Of a DNA stretch of 64,000 nucleotides, positions 49,401 to 60,785 are shown piece by piece. This DNA is from Cucumis sativus (lineage: Eukaryota > Streptophyta > Magnoliopsida > Cucurbitales > Cucurbitaceae). The number at the start of each line of letters is the position of its first letter. Position 1 is the first letter of the stretch. The notes beneath the pieces are model-generated. The model was not told where the DNA came from, made no database searches, and saw nothing but the letters and a program-made list of their open reading frames with translations. The translations under genes were made by a program, and so were the position numbers. Location of the stretch: contig NC_026660.2 of NCBI RefSeq assembly GCF_000004075.3, positions 12,648,001-12,712,000 of the forward strand, written 5' to 3'.

Positions 49401-51091
49401 TTGATACTAACAACTTTATGCGTCTGACTTAGTTTAACTTGACTGTGTGTTTGTGTGTATTTTGGTGGTTGTTATTTTATTAGTGGGATTCTGCATGTAT
49501 TCATGGGCTTCTCTTAATGCGCTATGTACCACATTCTTCTTTCAAACAGACTTAATGAAGATGAGCTTCAAAGATTCTATACAGCTGCTAATGGTGACTT
49601 TACATTATTGTTATCTTCTATTAAGAAGACAATTCGTTGGAGAGAAAACTACAAAATTCTCTCATCTTCAGAGCTTGACATGTGGTCACACATGGTTTTT
49701 TGGCATGGATTTGATCTGAAGCACAGACCTTGTCTCATTGTACGGCTTGGGCTAGCTTGCATGAGCTTGTCATCTGAAGACAGACCCCGTTTTACACAGG
49801 CCATCAGTATGTCTCTTTATTTTATCAACAAACTTAAAACAGTTTCCATCCATGTAACTTCTATGTCTCCACCCTATTTCTTAGAAATCTCGTTCGTTCA
49901 CAGAGGAGGAGCATTTTACTTGCTTGATTCTTTTAGGGTTAACTTTTTCATAACATCTCTAAGTTGCTGAAATTTCGAAGTTTTTAGCTGCAGATGGGTG
50001 TTCTTTTAACGATCTATTGAGTGTTAGAGAGCTAGTTCCGATTAAAACTTACTGTTGCTAGAGGTTGATTATATTGATCTCATAATTTCTAACAAGAATC
50101 TTGATTACTTTTAAACTTTTGTTTGGCAATATCAACCAAATTACAGAAAAAACTGTTTCTGATTCGAGTATTTTGATGGTTTAGCATTCAGCATGGCTCT
50201 TACATGTTACATCGTTAATTATGTGATTTACTTTCCATCTTATGATTGTTGTTTAGCGTGTTGGCTGTACAATAGACTATTTTTAATTCGTTCTTTACCT
50301 TCCAAAGGAACACTGTTTCTTTTCTTCTAGTTCTCCTGCTTTATTCAGTTATCTTTAGGTAAAACTAAAATGCTGTAATTGCAGTATCTCAGGTAGAACA
50401 CGGAGTCGTCGAGTTAGTCGATGCAGAAAATCCCCAAATAACTGTTTTAGTGGATTGTGAAGGATTAACTCCTTTTAAAGTTCCCATGCAAATGATGAGA
50501 TATTGTTCCTCCCTTCTGCAAGATCACTTCCCTAATCGTCTCGGCTGTTTGTTCGTCATTCGGCTTCCTCCAGTCGTCCGTCTTCTTGCTCAAACTTTTA
50601 TTCAAGTAAGATTATCCTCCAGCTTTTGCACTTTGTTTTTCTTTCCGGATAATTTGATTATGAATCAATTATTTGCAGTTGTGCTTAACAAATGGTGATT
50701 TCTCTTTCAGATTTTGAAACCTGTTACCCGGAAAAAGTTGAAAATTGAGGGAGAGACTACATATCAAAAAGTTCTTTCCGAGTACCTAGAAACGCTTCCT
50801 AGATATCTTGGTGGCAAATGTTCCTGCACTAGATGTTCACAAATAGATTTCCATGATATACCCCGATTGAATACAACCGAGACGGTAAACAGAGAGTTGA
50901 TAGCTGATGGAATTCATGGAAACAACACAATTTTACCGTCTCAAATGGTGTATGAGTTTGATAATCACCTGCATGAAAACTTCGATCAAATGGTAAGAAC
51001 TGGCGTGATAAGTGTCCTTATGTTATGGGCTTTTGTAGCCGTTATTGTCAGTGCGTATGATCCCGAAAACCGATTCTTTTTTCCTTTATGA
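46495..51091 (+). CDS. SEC14/CRAL-TRIO lipid-transfer-like protein with C-terminal membrane anchor
   Basis: Six coding exons, 46495-46848, 47510-47664, 49198-49293, 49550-49806, 50385-50605 and 50711-51091, close in phase to give 487 residues. The N-terminal 118 residues are basic. A Ser-rich acidic linker follows (about 125-170). Residues about 180-235 (NLLVRLSKELESQGFSLPER, then AANGDFTLLLSSIKKTIRWR) resemble the helical CRAL-TRIO N region. The lipid-binding CRAL-TRIO domain spans about 240-400, with ITVLVDCEGLTPFKVPMQMM and HFPNRLGCLFVIRLPPVVRL. After it come KCSCTRC and a hydrophobic segment (about 456-476, TGVISVLMLWAFVAVIV), likely a tail anchor. SEC14 proteins bind and exchange phosphatidylinositol and other lipids; the ligand here is unknown. 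The leader probably has its own intron (donor at 45976, acceptor near 46201). Confidence 0.88.
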
Positions 51092-51984
51092 TGAAGGAAC
51101 GGCCAAGTGGAAGTTGAAGGAAAAAGAAAAGGAAAAGGAAAAGGAAGGGATTATTCTCATACGTGTTTAATAATGAATGATATTGTTGTATCGTTGATAG
51201 TTCATGAATTTGTTGCAGCAGATTAGGAATATTGGACTTCCAATGTGTATTTATTTACGCTTCATAATTTCAAATAATTGAATTAAAAGGGTGTCTAACT
51301 TGGTATTTTCGTTGGGCAAATTACATAAACTAAACCACCATATTTAAGTAGGTGAGTTACAATTATATCCTTAGATATTGAAAATTAAACCTACAAATTA
51401 CATAAATATTAAAATTTGATCAGTTATAAATCGTAATATTTGTATAAGTTTAAGAATTTAATTTTTATTATTTATGAGATTAATATCTATGAATTTACTA
51501 AGTTTGAAAGTCAAATTTTATCCTCAATTTTTCATTTCTTAAGTTGTTTTTAAAACCATTTTTAAAGGCTTTTGTTGTCAAATTTATAGAAACATTTTGT
51601 ATAAGATAATAATAGGCATTATTTACAACGTTACGTTTTTTTATCATTCTTTTTATGTACTTGGGTAGATACGTTTATGAAGATAATGTCTATGAATTAT
51701 ATATAAACCCTTTAAGTTTCAAAATCTCAATGATAACGTGGATGAATTATATATAACCTTCAAGTTTCAAAAACCCAAAAAATGAAAACTTTTAAAGTTA
51801 TATGTAAGAAGAATTAATTGCAAATGAATAATAGACGGAAACGTATGAAAGATTTTCAATTTGATTACAAAAATATGTAAACAAGTGTCAACAAAAACAA
51901 TAGAAACATGTATTAATTAAGTTGGCATATCAATAAAATGAAAACGATCTATCAAAAGAAATGAAAACAAACGAACAAAATTAA
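51092..51984. other. 3' region of the SEC14 gene and AT-rich spacer
   Basis: A purine repeat (GGAAAA units) at 51119-51146 lies in the probable 3' UTR. No further gene before the tRNA. Confidence 0.55.
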
Positions 51985-52056
51985 TGTGGCTGCTGGGATT
52001 CGAGCCCAGGTCTCCACGGCCACAACGTGGAATTCTCACCACTAAACTACAGCCAC
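51985..52056 (-). tRNA. tRNA-His (anticodon GTG)
   Basis: A 72-bp intronless nuclear-type tRNA reading from 52056 down to 51985. The acceptor arm GTGGCTG pairs with CAGCCAC, with discriminator A. The anticodon arm is CCACG-TTGTGGC-CGTGG, placing GTG as the anticodon. The B box GGCTCGAATCC (plus strand 51996-52006) is intact. The base before position 1 is T, so the extra G(-1) of tRNA-His must be added after transcription, as is normal in eukaryotes. A T4 run for Pol III termination lies four bases downstream (AAAA at 51977-51980 on the plus strand). Confidence 0.96.
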
Positions 52057-53225
52057 AATGTGTGACTAGTATCTATACGCTAACAATTTAAAATGAGACA
52101 AATGGTTATAATCCAAATGGATCAACATCAATTTCTTTTTTTATTTAATTTTTAAAAACCCACCCACAATTAAAAAAAAAAGTTAAGTTGAAAAATAGAG
52201 TGGAAACAAAGCATACATCTCCAAAACATAAATAAATAAATTAGCAATATTTATTGACTACTTATCAATTTAATTAATATAATAAATACGTAGTCCGATC
52301 ACTCAAATATATAAGCTATGCCATGGAATCATTTTTGTTAAATAGGTTAATGGAATCTTTAGGTCAACAACCATAATAAGCTTTTTAAACAAGTTTTCAT
52401 GACTAAAACATCCGTTTTCAAAGGTCTATGGACCAAAATAAAACAAGATATAAAGTTTAGGGATTAAGATAAGATTTAAACCTAATATTATTTATTTCTT
52501 ATTAAGCCATACTTACGATAATAATAATTGAGTTACGCCTCTCTTGTTTTCACGTGATTAATTGGGATTTTTTTTGGAGGTAAATTTATATAAATTTAGT
52601 TAGTTTACAAAATATTGTAGTTTAAAAAATATTTATTTAAACATTGTAGATTTGTACTCTCTTATGTCTTGGGTTCAACCTAAGACATCGGAGAAAGTAT
52701 AAGAAGGTTCTCTTCACCAAAATACTTTTCTCTCATTCTTTTTTTTTTTTCAATGTCGGGTTTTCAATCTAAGACGACCTTGCCTTCTTTTTTTAATATT
52801 TAAATATGTAAATTTAAATAATTACATAATGAGGATCTTTTGCTTTTCAAATCAAACCATATTGAAATTTGAATTGTATTTTATCTTTCAATCATTTGTC
52901 ACGAATTATTATAATTGTATTTTTACTTATTACAAATATGATTGTTGAACAGTTCTTTTAATAATGACCTATAACTAACAAAATTAAATGTAAATTAAAA
53001 TATCTATTAATAATCAAATTAAATTTATTTAAAAGATAAAATAAAATAAATGTATTCCACACAGCCTGGAGGTTATCGATTTTGAGCTACTTATCACTGT
53101 TGACTCTGAACTTTTGTGTTGTCTTGGCTCCTCTTGATTCTATGATTCTTGTTGGTACTCTTGTTGATATGAAACTTGTACAGGTGCTTCATAGTACAAA
53201 TATTCGGACCCCTGAATCATAATAT
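52057..53225. other. AT-rich intergenic DNA, no gene seen
   Basis: A GGGTTCAACCTAAGACATCGG-like phrase and a diverged copy occur near 52670 and 52756, possibly an old repeat. The segment 53060-53220 is less AT-rich and has a 26-codon minus-strand frame rich in Tyr and Gln, too short to interpret. Confidence 0.5.
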
Positions 53226-53570
53226 CACTACAAGGATAATGAGTATTCCCGACGCAGTAATGTATTAGAAAAATGAAAAAAAAAAAACATTGGCAAAAGT
53301 TCTCTTGACATCAGAAATAACTTCGTCAGCCAAAAAGTCGAAAGTAAAACGTCGAGAGAACTTTGGCCGACTCGCTAAAGGAACGACGTCAGGTATGTAT
53401 TATCCCCAACGTCGTTGATGTCGGCGTAAAGATTACGTCGACAATGGGGTAAGCCTGACATCACCTCCTCAGGTTAGATAATGATGTCTCGAGCGACATC
53501 GGAAAAAGGTTTCTTCGATGTCATGGAAAAGACTTCGAGGGAAAAATCTTATGCCGACGTATAATATGCT
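53226..53570 (+). mobile_element. CACTA-type transposon end with GACGTC-rich subterminal part
   Basis: Starts CACTACAAGGATAATGAG, a typical CACTA terminus. The next 340 bp are GC-richer than the flanks and full of short motifs built on CGTCG, GACGTC and GACATC in both orientations (for example near 53384, 53411, 53448, 53510 and 53555), as in CACTA subterminal arrays. No opposite terminus or transposase is present nearby, so this is a fragment; the right limit is approximate. The repeat motifs differ from those of the element at 27993, so the two belong to different families. Confidence 0.5.
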
Positions 53571-54413
53571 TTGAGATAAATTTGTATATATTTTGTAAAT
53601 TTATTTTATTATTATATTGTTATTTTTTTGTTATTATGAGTAATAAGTTTTGGTTATGCTTCGAAAGGCAACCATTAAAATGTATAAAAAATTATTATAA
53701 TAAAAATTACAATTACAAAATTGAATTGGGTAGGTTGATTATCTAGGTAGTAGATGATCATTTGCATGTACAAGTTGTGGAGTTGTTGTAGAAAATCTTT
53801 CCCAAAGCTCATATTTAAAGAAGTATCAACGGATCAACAATTTTACGAACATCGCGCTTCGAAGTTTTGCATAAAGATTTAATTTATCTTCAATTTTAAA
53901 AGTCTCATCTTTGGGATTTTTTTTTATATAGTATATATCTAATTTTAAAACCTGACTTAATATTAAGGGCTCATTTCAACGTTTATATGATTTTTAATAT
54001 ACGAGCCCAAAATATGATAGATTTAGTAGTATCTCTTTATAACTTATTATCATAAAAATAAAATTATAGATCCACTACTAACATGTAAAACCCTAAACTG
54101 TTGTAATATACATTTAACATAATTTTAATATCAAAATTAAAGGATAGATCTACTAATAATAATATTAATAATATGCTTCTAATTAATAATTTTCTTATTA
54201 TAATATTATAGATCAATATTAAATGAAGAGAAACTTACAAACTCAATAATAATTATACTTTTTACTCAAATTATTGATGATTCTTCTCTTTTTATTATTT
54301 TTTATATTAATTCAATCCAATATAACTATATATATTATTAAGAATTATTTTTCTTTAACAAGAAATTAAAGTATTAAAACAACCTTATTATTTTAATCCA
54401 TGCAAAAAAGAAA

Positions 54414-54501
54414 ATTTTAAAACATATTTATTATTTTATTCAATTTTTAAAACATATTTATTATTTTATTCAATTTTTAAAACATATTTATTATTTTATT
54501 C
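54414..54501. repeat. 30-bp tandem repeat, about three copies
   Basis: A 30-bp AT-rich unit (AACATATTTATTATTTTATT plus ten bases) repeats exactly at 54421-54450 and 54451-54480, with a partial third copy to 54501. Confidence 0.95.
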
Positions 54502-55733
54502 TTCGTTATCCATCTCAAATACGTAGGTAAAAGAAAATGAAAGATTGATTTAATTTATTTTATTATTTTATTCTTCTTCTGTTTGGTGTTTGTAAAAATT
54601 ACAAATTTAAACATTTGTGTTTTGATTTTTTTTAGTTCATGTATATTCCACAAATTTGACAATTTAATTTAATAGAGTAATTTACTTGAGGTGTGTTAAT
54701 GAATACTATCGATGAATCATATATTGCCAAATCATCACAACGAAAAGTACAAGTTATTTGTCAAAATTAAAGTGGACGAGGTAAAGTAACTAAAGTCGTT
54801 TGAACCCAAAATTCAAATCTCGTTATAGAAGCTTTGGCCAAATAAAAGAATCGAAGACAAACTTTAACCTCAAACCCACTGTACGAAAGATCAAAAATCA
54901 AATTGCCCCAAACCCACGAAAGATAAAAAAAAAAGGTCTTTACAAATAGAGGTCTTACCCCTTTATTTTGAGGAGGTTGGAAGAATTAAAAGCCAGCGCT
55001 ATATGAAAGTTGAAGTTCTAAATATTGAAAATTCAAGGATACAAAGAATATAACTCTCAGTTTTTGGAGACTAATGATGTGTTTGGATTTTTAAGTGTAT
55101 TTTAAACTTTAAACAACTTTTAAGAAAAATAGTTTAAACAAAAAATAAAATCTTGAAAAATAATTATTTTTCTTAATTTAATCCAAACAAACATTTAAAA
55201 TATAAATACGTGAAGAATATGAATTTTAAATTCGATCCAAGACGATTGATAAGCTAGAGACCGATCCAAACTAATCAACAAAATCAATTAGTGTAAGAAT
55301 CAATTATTCAAAATAACTTAATAAAGTTTTCGAAAGAAAAAAGAAAAAAAGAAAAAATATTAAATATTATACAGAAACAATACAAATACAAATTCATTCT
55401 ACCAATTAAATTTCTTCAAAAATTAGGTCAAAATATGACGTTTTTTAACTAGTTAGTAGAATACTTGTTTTGTTTTTTAAATTTATTTCATAATTGGAAT
55501 AGTTAGTTAGTAAAATGAAAACTATACAATAAATAAGTTGTAATAAACAAGTGTGATTTAATCCAAAAAAAACTCCTCAATTAAGACTAAATTTATAATT
55601 TAAATTAATTATAATAAATGTATAATTTTGAGTACAAAACAATAAACAAAAGGGTCAGAAGAATAGCAATATTACGTTGGAAATACCAAAGGGGAGTTTG
55701 CAAAATATACAAACTGAGACTTCTTTCAAAATT

Positions 55734-55850
55734 GGGCCTTCCCGCGGCCCGATATGGTAATTACACCTCTGCCCGCCCAAACAAAAATTCACTTTTCATT
55801 CCAAAACCACGATCCGCAAACTTATCACGCGGATCGATATCCACAACCGT
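55734..55850 (+). promoter_or_regulatory. Histone H4 promoter, copy 1
   Basis: Contains the plant histone octamer CGCGGATC at 55828-55835, an inverted near-match GATCCGCA at 55811-55818, a TGGGCC element at about 55735-55740, and CCGCGGCCC at 55742-55750. The octamer is a known S-phase element of plant histone promoters, so cell-cycle-linked expression is expected. Confidence 0.65.
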
Positions 55851-55998
55851 TGATTAATTTAAAATCCGACGGACGACGTGTTTCTCGAATGAAACATAAA
55901 GAAACAAAGCTTCAAATTTCCCCTTTCCATAAATTCCATAAATTCCCCAAGTCCCCACCTCTTGCCACCAACATCAAATTTTGAGATCCACCCTTTAA

Positions 55999-56340
<342 letters not shown>

Positions 56341-57643
56341 GTTGTAGGTTGATTTTACGAATGATTGTATATCTGGATTTTGGATTTAACGTCATTGATG
56401 TTCATGTTCATGTTCTGTTAGAGAAATTTGGAACTTATTTACTGTTCTTGCAATGAAATTCTAGTTGATCATGTACTTACTGTCTCCAGTTTCTTTTTAC
56501 TTTATATATGAATATTTACTGAGCATTGATCATCGGATAGAAAGTTTCCCTTACCTAAGATGTGTTGCATTCATTATGTTTGCGAGATGGTAAATGCAAA
56601 GCTTAAGTGTAAAATCTGTAAAATTTGTATTTAAATATATTGAAACTAAAAATTTAAGGTCTAAATTGATGCACCACCACAATTTTAGTTGTTAAACTTT
56701 ATTTCTTAAAAACGCTATTAACTTATAAATACAACTACAATAGATATGATATTGAGTCTGTTGGGTGTTTGTCAAAATTACATATTTGGACTTTTGTGGT
56801 TTTATTTTTTTTTAATCTAGGTATATTTCATAAATTTCGATTTTTTATTTAATAAAGTAATTGGATTTTAGAAAGTTTGTATTTGTTAGAGACTTAGATT
56901 GATAGACCTTTTTCATGTTGATTTTGGAAAATTAAGTTAAACCCAATTTTATATGTTGGTTACTAAATTTATTTGAGGTGTGGTGAACGAATAATTTCGA
57001 TGAATCACAAATTGTCAAGTCGTCTTAACGAAAAGTTTAAATTATTTGCGATAATTTAAATTGGATGAGTTTGAGTAACTAAGGTCGTTTGAATCCAATT
57101 TAAGCCTATATCAAAAATTTTGGTTGAAGAAAAGAGTCGAAGACCAACTTTGGCCTCGAACTCACTACACGAAAAGATGTAAAATCAAATCACCTCAAAC
57201 CCATAAAATATTCATCAAAAGTCTTTATAAATAGAGGTTTTACTTCTTTACTTTGACGAGGTTGGAAGAATTAAAAAGCCAATACTATACGAAATTTGAA
57301 GTTCTAAGTATTTAAATTTTAAAGATATGAGGAATATAACTTATCTTAAACTATAAAGACGAAGCTCTAAAACTCTCAAATTTCAAAAACTAAAACTATA
57401 AATATATACCTGAAGAATATGAATTTTAAAGTCAACCTAAGACAATTAATGAATCAGAGACTGATGTAAACTAATTAACAAAATCAACTAGTCTATTTAA
57501 GGATTAAACTCAACATTTTTAAAGAAAAAATAAACAAACAAAAATAAAAGTACAAATTCATTATATAAATTAAATTTATTAAAATATTACGTCAAAATAT
57601 GGTGCTCTTTAACAAGTAAAAATACTTTTTAAATAGAAAAATC

Positions 57644-57838
57644 GTTAAAAATAGCAAATTTGACAAATTTTCTTTTAAAAAACAGCAAACTTTTCAGATT
57701 TTATCAATAATAAACATAGATAATCACATATATGATTTTATCAGTGACATTGATAGACACCGACAAAAGTCCATTAATAATAAATTGAAAATTGTGTTAC
57801 ACTTTATAAATATTTTAATTTATTTGACTATTTTTAAC
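57644..57838. mobile_element. MITE in H4 duplicate 2, Mutator-like by target duplication
   Basis: The ends are inverted repeats: GTTAAAAATAGCAAATT at left and the reverse complement GTTAAAAATAGTCAAAT at right. The direct repeat CTTTTTAAATAG flanks the element at about 57625-57636 and 57844-57855, of the 9-12 bp length made by Mutator-like transposition. The aligned place in duplicate 1 (near 55463-55485) has a single related T-rich segment and no insert. The interior TTTTATCAATAATA relates it to the element at 24953. Confidence 0.6.
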
Positions 57839-58036
57839 TATGCCTTTTTAAATAGTTTTTTTTTAAAATTTAATCCCTAATTCGAGTAATTGGTCAGTAG
57901 AATGAAAACTACACAAAATAAGTTGAGTTAATCCAAAAAAGTTTATAAAAAAATCCCCCAAAATTTATAATTTAATTTAATTATATAATCTAATAATTCC
58001 AAATTTTGTAATTAAATTCAAAATAATTAAATATAT

Positions 58037-58205
58037 AACAACATTTTAAAAATTTTACGAATATAACAGAATTTATCAAATTCTATCAATGATAGAATCT
58101 ATCACTAATAGACCATGTTATATATATTGATTTATCATTTAGAGATCATACAAGTCTATCAAAAATAGTTTTACTATATTTATAATTTTTCTTAAAATAT
58201 TGCTA
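58037..58205. mobile_element. Second MITE-like insertion in H4 duplicate 2
   Basis: Imperfect terminal inverted repeats: ACAACATTTTAAAAATTTTA at left, and AGCAATATTTTAAGAAAAAT as the reverse complement of the right end. The interior carries TCTATCAATGATAGA and related TATCA palindromes. Absent from the matching place in duplicate 1. Target duplications are not clear, so the boundaries are approximate. Confidence 0.5.
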
Positions 58206-58312
58206 CGTTTTTAATTATTATTTATAAAATAGTGATCAATTATAAAACAAATAAATAAACTTTTCGAAAACTAAAACCGTAAAATATACAAATGGAAACT
58301 TCTTTCGAAATT

Positions 58313-58425
58313 GGGCCTTCCCGCGGCCCGATATGGTAATTACACGGATGCCCGCCAAAAGAAAATTTCACTTTTCATTCCAAAACCACAATCCGCAAAC
58401 ATATCACGCGGATCGACATCCACAA
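58313..58425 (+). promoter_or_regulatory. Histone H4 promoter, copy 2
   Basis: The octamer CGCGGATC is kept at 58407-58414, as are TGGGCC near 58314 and CCGCGGCCC near 58321. The inverted octamer-like GATCCGCA of copy 1 is changed to AATCCGCA here (58390-58397). Confidence 0.65.
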
Positions 58426-58568
58426 CCGTCGATTAATTTAAAATCCAATAGACGACGTGTTTCCTCGAATGAAACATAAAGAAACAAAGCTTCAAATTTC
58501 CCCTTAAATAAATTTCCCTAATCCCCACCCCTCGCCACCAACATCAAATTTTAAGATCCACCCTTTAG

Positions 58569-58910
<342 letters not shown>

Positions 58911-59722
58911 GTTGATTGTACGAATGATTGTATATCTGGGGTTTGGATTTAACGTCATTGATGTTCATGTTCATGTTCTGTTAGAGAAATTTGGAAGTAA
59001 TTTACTGTTCTTGCAATGAAATTATAGTTAATCATGTACTTACTGTCTTCAGTTTCTTTTTACTTTATATATGAATATTTACTGAGCATTGATCATTGGG
59101 TAGAAAGTATATAACTATTTGGCTTGTTGTAATGTTTTATTCATAGAAACGACGATAAAAAACAAATTAATAGTTCACGCTAGAAGGATATCACATTTTT
59201 TTTTCTTTCGATTTCCTGATGCTAATTTGTTGGGTGACTTTGTAGTTATTACTATCTCAATTAATTTTGTTTTTATGTTTGAATCTTGATCATTAACTAT
59301 ATATATTCTTCGAGACTTGGATGTATTTATGGAACAAACCCGATCCAACTTTGGATCGAAGAAGCCATGTAACACCCAATTTCTTAAATTATTTACGTTT
59401 TAGTATATGAACTAAATAAATTGATTGGTGGGTAATGTAGCTTCTCTTCAAGAAAAACTAAATGATTACAACCCCGCTTCTGCTTGATAGCTATGAATAA
59501 TCTGAGTCCTTAAAAGAGATAGAATGTGAAGGTTGAGAGGATGTTGGACTTATTATCGAGAGGATGGTTGGTGGATGAACAGCTTCAAATGAGATATCTT
59601 GTTTGCCCTTATTTGTTTGGTTTATTATTTAACTTGTCAATGGATGACTTGTTGGCGTGTTGTGTGTCCATTCTGTTTTCTAGTCTTTTTCTTGTTCAAA
59701 ATTGATGGGGGTAGCGCAGTGT

Positions 59723-60086
59723 TGAAGGGATTGAAGTCTAGACGACCCTTTTTAATTGGCAAGAAGCAGGTTCATTGTGGTGGAGCATAGATTCAAATAT
59801 GGACTCCCTCCACAGTTTCAAAAGGTGTGCAGGTTGATGCTGTTAACATATCATTTATCTTTCCAAGCCGTTTTTTATTCTTATCATTATTTTGTCAAAT
59901 AAGACCATCTAGCTTTACTAATGTAACACTTGTATACATCAGCTTTCATTTTTAATCTGGTCCTTTATGTTATCTTTCGAAATTTGCTGGCCTTGCAACT
60001 CATCTTTACTTTGTTCTGTGTATATCTGGTATGCAAGCTATGGCTTGTTCGTTTTCTGAAGGGATTGAAGTCTAGACGACCCTTTT
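59723..60086 (+). repeat. 30-bp exact direct repeat, 334 bp apart
   Basis: A 30-base string starting TGAAGGGATTGAAGTCTAGA is present at 59723-59752 and again at 60057-60086 without mismatch. The sequence between has no inverted ends that I can find. It could be a remnant of a local duplication or of template switching during repair. Confidence 0.85.
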
Positions 60087-60626
60087 CTTAGTAATGGACG
60101 TGGAGAGACTAATATTTCAAAGTAGTTCATCTTAAAACCCAATTCATACGTGGATGTAGGATGGACAAACTTTTTTTAGTTTTTGACTTATTTTCTGTCA
60201 AATTTCTGTAAAATGTGTATGATGATTCTGTAAGACTCGTATTAGCAAATTTGTATTCGAGAAGGGGTGAGATAGGGTATTTCATGGGGAACCGTTGGTT
60301 TTTTCTGCAGTGGTTGAGGATTATTTGTTATTAGGGATCATGAGGGGTTTAAAAACTTTGCTCAGGGAAGAAAGGTTGGGAAAATTTTGAAGTGTCACAG
60401 TAGCTGGAGAAGACTCTGTTATCTTTGAATAGTCGAGGATTTGTGCATTTCAGTTCCTTGTATTTGTATTTATGAGTTTCCGTGTAATTGTGGAGAACTC
60501 GTTGAACTCTTGGAATTTCCACGAGTAGATATCGTACAGGGTGAGTACTGTACACTGTTCTTGGTATATATTTGTGTGTTGTTCTGCTTGGAGCGGTTGT
60601 TAGATACCTAACAAATTCTCAATGTA

Positions 60627-60785
60627 ATGACTGAAAACATGTACTCCCACAACAACCAAGTTGGCTTGTTTAAAAGAAGCTGCAGGAAGATTCAATGTCT
60701 AGCGAAGTGGAGCATGTTGGGATTTGGTGTCGGGGCGCTTGCAGCTTTGGTGTGCCCTTCCCTTGGTTACGAACTACTTCAGTGA
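60627..60785 (+). CDS. Possible 52-residue small protein with hydrophobic C-terminal half
   Basis: ATG at 60627 opens 52 codons to TGA at 60783-60785. The first half is basic (QVGLFKRSCRKIQCLAKW) and the second half is hydrophobic (SMLGFGVGALAALVCPSLGY), a layout that could be a short tail-anchored or membrane peptide. The second half uses less A/T than its surroundings. I recognise no family, and there is no other support; it may be chance or the last exon of a decayed gene. Confidence 0.2.
   Translation: MTENMYSHNNQVGLFKRSCRKIQCLAKWSMLGFGVGALAALVCPSLGYELLQ

Noticed and set aside
53143-53220. A minus-strand Tyr/Gln-rich 26-codon frame left of the CACTA-like end
   Set aside because: Too short to assign, and it lies outside the element as oriented by its terminus.
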